From JBEVNX01 sp040507895 (GTDB lineage Bacteria; Desulfobacterota; Binatia; JACPRU01), in NCBI GenBank assembly GCA_040507895.1, contig JBEVNX010000212.1:1-9773 (forward strand): a stretch of DNA of 9,773 nt, in the 5' to 3' direction. This document shows, piece by piece, positions 7,620 to 9,773 of the stretch (position 1 is its first letter; every line of letters starts with the position of its first letter). The notes beneath the pieces were generated by a model. That model had not been told where the DNA came from and ran no database searches. It saw only the letters and a program-made list of their open reading frames with translations. The position numbers and the translations under genes were made by a program.

Positions 7620-9539
7620 ATGGCCAAGTCCAAATACACCGCCGCGGATATCACCGTCCTCGAGGGCCTGGAGCCCGTTCGGAAGCGCCCCGGCATGTAC
7701 ATCGGCGGCGTCGACTCGACCGGGCTCCATCACCTGCTCTGGGAGATCGTCGACAACTCCGTGGACGAAGCGATCAACGGCTATGCCGATCGCATCACCG
7801 TGACGATTCACGCGGACGGGGCATCGGCCACGGTTTCGGACAACGGGCGCGGCATCCCGGTCGACGTGCACGAAAAGTACCGCCGGCCGGCCCTCGAGTT
7901 GATTCTCACCACGCTTCACGCCGGCGGCAAGTTCGAGGCGAAGAACTACCTCCATTCGGGCGGGCTGCACGGCGTGGGTGCATCGGTCGTGACGGCGCTC
8001 TCTGAAGAGATGATCGCCACGGTGCGACGCGACGGCGCCGAATGGCAGCAAGCGTTCGCGCGCGGCAAGGTGAAGTCCAAGCTTCGCCGGATCGGTGCGG
8101 CACGCGGCAGCGGTACGACCGTCTTCTTCCGCCCCGACCGCGAGATCTTTCCCAAGGTGGAGTTCGCTGCCGCGACGATCGCCGAGCGGCTCGAGGCCAA
8201 GGCCTACCTCCATCGGGGTCTCACGGTGTTGTTCGCCGACGAGGCGCGGGGCGAGAGCCACACCTATCACTACGAGGATGGCATCCGCGCGTATCTCGCG
8301 AAGCTCCTCGCCGCAAAGGGCCTCGAGGCGGTCGGCGGCGAAGTCTTCATGATCGAGCGCAAGCAGGAAGGGGAGCGCGATCGCCTTCCCGAGCTCGAAT
8401 GCGTCGTGGCCTGGACGGAGGCAACGGACGAAACCTTCCTATCGTTCGTGAACAGCATTCCGACGACGTCTGGCGGCACGCACGAGAACGGCCTCAAAGC
8501 GGCGCTCGCCAAGGCGGTTCGCAACTACCTCGAGATTCACAATCTGGCGCCCCGCGGCCTCACGGTCGCCCCGGAAGACGTGCGCGAGGGCGTCGTGGCG
8601 ATCCTTTCCTGTTATTTGACGGCGCCGCAGTTCCAGGGGCAGACGAAGGAGCGCCTCAACAACCCCGAGACGCAGGCGCTGGTGGACGGTGCGGTACGCA
8701 CCGCGCTCGAGAACCAGTTGCTCGCCAACCGTTCCGTCGGCGACGCGATCGCCGCTCGAGTCGTGCTCGCCGCCAAGGCTCGCAGCGCGTCGCGGGCGGC
8801 GCAGCAAGTCGCCCGCAAGGGCGGGGTGTCGCACCGCTTGAATCTACCCGGCAAGCTCGCCGATTGCTCTTCGACGGATCCCGCCGACTGCGAGATCTTC
8901 ATCGTCGAGGGGGACTCCGCCGGAGGGTCGGCCAAGCAGGGTCGCGATCGGTCGTTCCAGGCGATCCTGCCGTTGCGGGGAAAGGTGCTGAACACCGAGC
9001 AGGCCACGACGGAAAAGGTGCTGTCGAACAAAGAGCTCGCCGACCTCGTCTCGGCGCTCGGCTGCGGCGCAGGTAAGGCGTTCGACGTGCGCAAGCTCCG
9101 CTACAACAAGATCTGCCTGCTGATGGATGCCGACTCGGACGGCAACCACATCTGCACGCTCTTGCTCACGTTCTTCTACCGGCATCTTCCCGAGCTCATC
9201 ACCGGGGGCTACGTGTACATCGCTCAGCCGCCCCTCTACCGCATCGACGTCGGCAAGGAGACGCACTGGGCCCTCGACGATGCCGAGAAGGACCGCATCC
9301 TCGGGCGGGCCGATGGTAAGACGATCTCCGTCACGCGCTTCAAGGGGCTCGGCGAGATGAATCCGCGGACTCTGAAGGAGACGACTCTCGACCCGAAGCG
9401 CCGGACGCTGCTGCGCGTGGCGGTCACGGACCGCCGGGCGACGGATGACACGATTCAGCGCCTGATGGGCCGCGAGGTTCAGCCGCGATTCGAGCTCATC
9501 ATGGAGCGCGCGCCGAAGATCCGCGAGCTCGATGTATAG
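7620..9539 (+). CDS. parE: DNA topoisomerase IV subunit B (ParE/GyrB family ATPase)
   Basis: This 639-residue ATPase subunit drives DNA strand passage with ParC. The GHKL ATPase domain shows EGLEPVRKRPGMYIG (15-29), the ATP/Mg helix WEIVDNSVDEA (41-51, catalytic Glu42 and Asn46), DNGRGIP (74-80), and the lid GGLHGVGASVV (114-124). The transducer has the QTKERL loop (341-346, Lys343). The TOPRIM domain has EGDSAGGSAKQGRDR (430-444), PLRGKVLN (451-458) and the metal-binding DADSDGNH (503-510), where DADSDG rather than the gyrase-like DADVDG favours ParE. The C-terminus has RFKGLGEMNP (573-582) and ETTLDPKRRTLLRV (587-600). There is no large GyrB-type insertion. I chose ATG 7620 because the conserved N-terminus starts there; a TTG at 7569 would overlap parC and add 17 Arg/Ser/Gly-rich residues. 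Immediate Shine-Dalgarno support is poor, but a GGGAGGAG and hairpin precede it. The stop overlaps the next gene. Confidence 0.93.
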   Translation: MAKSKYTAADITVLEGLEPVRKRPGMYIGGVDSTGLHHLLWEIVDNSVDEAINGYADRITVTIHADGASATVSDNGRGIPVDVHEKYRRPALELILTTLHAGGKFEAKNYLHSGGLHGVGASVVTALSEEMIATVRRDGAEWQQAFARGKVKSKLRRIGAARGSGTTVFFRPDREIFPKVEFAAATIAERLEAKAYLHRGLTVLFADEARGESHTYHYEDGIRAYLAKLLAAKGLEAVGGEVFMIERKQEGERDRLPELECVVAWTEATDETFLSFVNSIPTTSGGTHENGLKAALAKAVRNYLEIHNLAPRGLTVAPEDVREGVVAILSCYLTAPQFQGQTKERLNNPETQALVDGAVRTALENQLLANRSVGDAIAARVVLAAKARSASRAAQQVARKGGVSHRLNLPGKLADCSSTDPADCEIFIVEGDSAGGSAKQGRDRSFQAILPLRGKVLNTEQATTEKVLSNKELADLVSALGCGAGKAFDVRKLRYNKICLLMDADSDGNHICTLLLTFFYRHLPELITGGYVYIAQPPLYRIDVGKETHWALDDAEKDRILGRADGKTISVTRFKGLGEMNPRTLKETTLDPKRRTLLRVAVTDRRATDDTIQRLMGREVQPRFELIMERAPKIRELDV

Positions 9540-9773
9540 GATCGCGCTCATTCCGGGGGACGGCATCGGCCCCGAGGTTACCTCGGCGGCCCGGCGCGTG
9601 GTGGATGCCACCGGCGTCGCGATCGAGTGGCTCGAATGCCGTGCGGGCGCCGCCGAGGCCGAGCGCGGCGGCGACACGCTTCCGGCATCGGTCCTCGAGA
9701 TCATCCGTTCGGCCGACGCGGCGCTCAAGGGGCCGGTCGGTACTCCGATCGGCGCGGGATTCCAGAGCGTGAA
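9532..9773 (+). CDS. NAD-type isocitrate/homoisocitrate dehydrogenase family, N-terminal part only
   Basis: The first 80 codons of a beta-decarboxylating dehydrogenase run to the end of the window. The N-terminal MYRIALIPGDGIGPEV (1-16) is the family hallmark strand and loop. ADAALKGPVGTPIGAGFQSV (61-80) is the region leading into the substrate serine and first arginine helix. The LKGPVGTPIG-x-G-F-x-S wording fits NAD-dependent isocitrate dehydrogenase or homoisocitrate dehydrogenase better than 3-isopropylmalate dehydrogenase, which usually reads G-A-V-G-G-P. The enzyme would act in the citric acid cycle or lysine precursor synthesis in the cytoplasm. The start ATG at 9532 overlaps the parE stop TAG (9537-9539) by 8 bases in another frame, implying coupled translation. 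The active-site lysine, tyrosine and aspartates lie outside the window, so specificity is unresolved. Confidence 0.85.
   Translation, partial: MYRIALIPGDGIGPEVTSAARRVVDATGVAIEWLECRAGAAEAERGGDTLPASVLEIIRSADAALKGPVGTPIGAGFQSV

Overview
This is a GC-rich, gene-dense bacterial chromosomal window. The protein content suggests an environmental, probably uncultivated soil or sediment lineage of the old 'Deltaproteobacteria' type (Binatota, Myxococcota or Desulfobacterota-like). The grounds are a zinc alcohol dehydrogenase, a CrtC/AttH-like protein and an ACAD10/11-type phosphotransferase beside topoisomerase IV genes, with strongly G/C-ending codons. This placement is an inference from gene content, not a database result. 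I see no rRNA, tRNA, CRISPR array, insertion sequence or long repeat, and no gene-free stretch exceeds about 100 bases.

Layout. (1) Bases 1-894, minus strand: the N-terminal 298 codons of a CrtC/AttH-like (lipocalin-type beta-barrel) protein that continues past base 1. (2) Bases 895-986: a short divergent control region with overlapping inverted repeats. (3) Bases 987-4674, plus strand: a tight four-gene operon made of a zinc alcohol dehydrogenase, a second lipocalin-like conserved protein (DUF7064/DUF7065 type), an aminoglycoside-phosphotransferase-fold kinase, and a 148-residue helical protein starting in an ATGA overlap with the kinase. (4) Bases 4687-5232, minus strand: a secreted PEBP (YbhB/YbcL) protein, convergent with the operon. 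(5) Bases 5312-9539, plus strand: parC and parE, the two subunits of a type IIA topoisomerase, most likely topoisomerase IV. (6) Bases 9532 to the window end: the first 80 codons of an NAD-type isocitrate/homoisocitrate dehydrogenase, overlapping the parE stop by 8 bases.

How the genes may work together. ParC and ParE form one enzyme, and their downstream neighbour is probably co-transcribed. The most interesting block is the first half. A CrtC-like protein (known CrtC enzymes hydrate isoprenoid double bonds), an alcohol dehydrogenase, another lipocalin-fold protein, a kinase of the family that phosphorylates hydroxyacyl groups, and a small partner-like protein together look like an uncharacterised alcohol or hydroxy-lipid/terpenoid pathway. 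The kinase plus small protein recalls the LvaA-LvaB pair of levulinate catabolism by arrangement only. The substrate cannot be read from the sequence.
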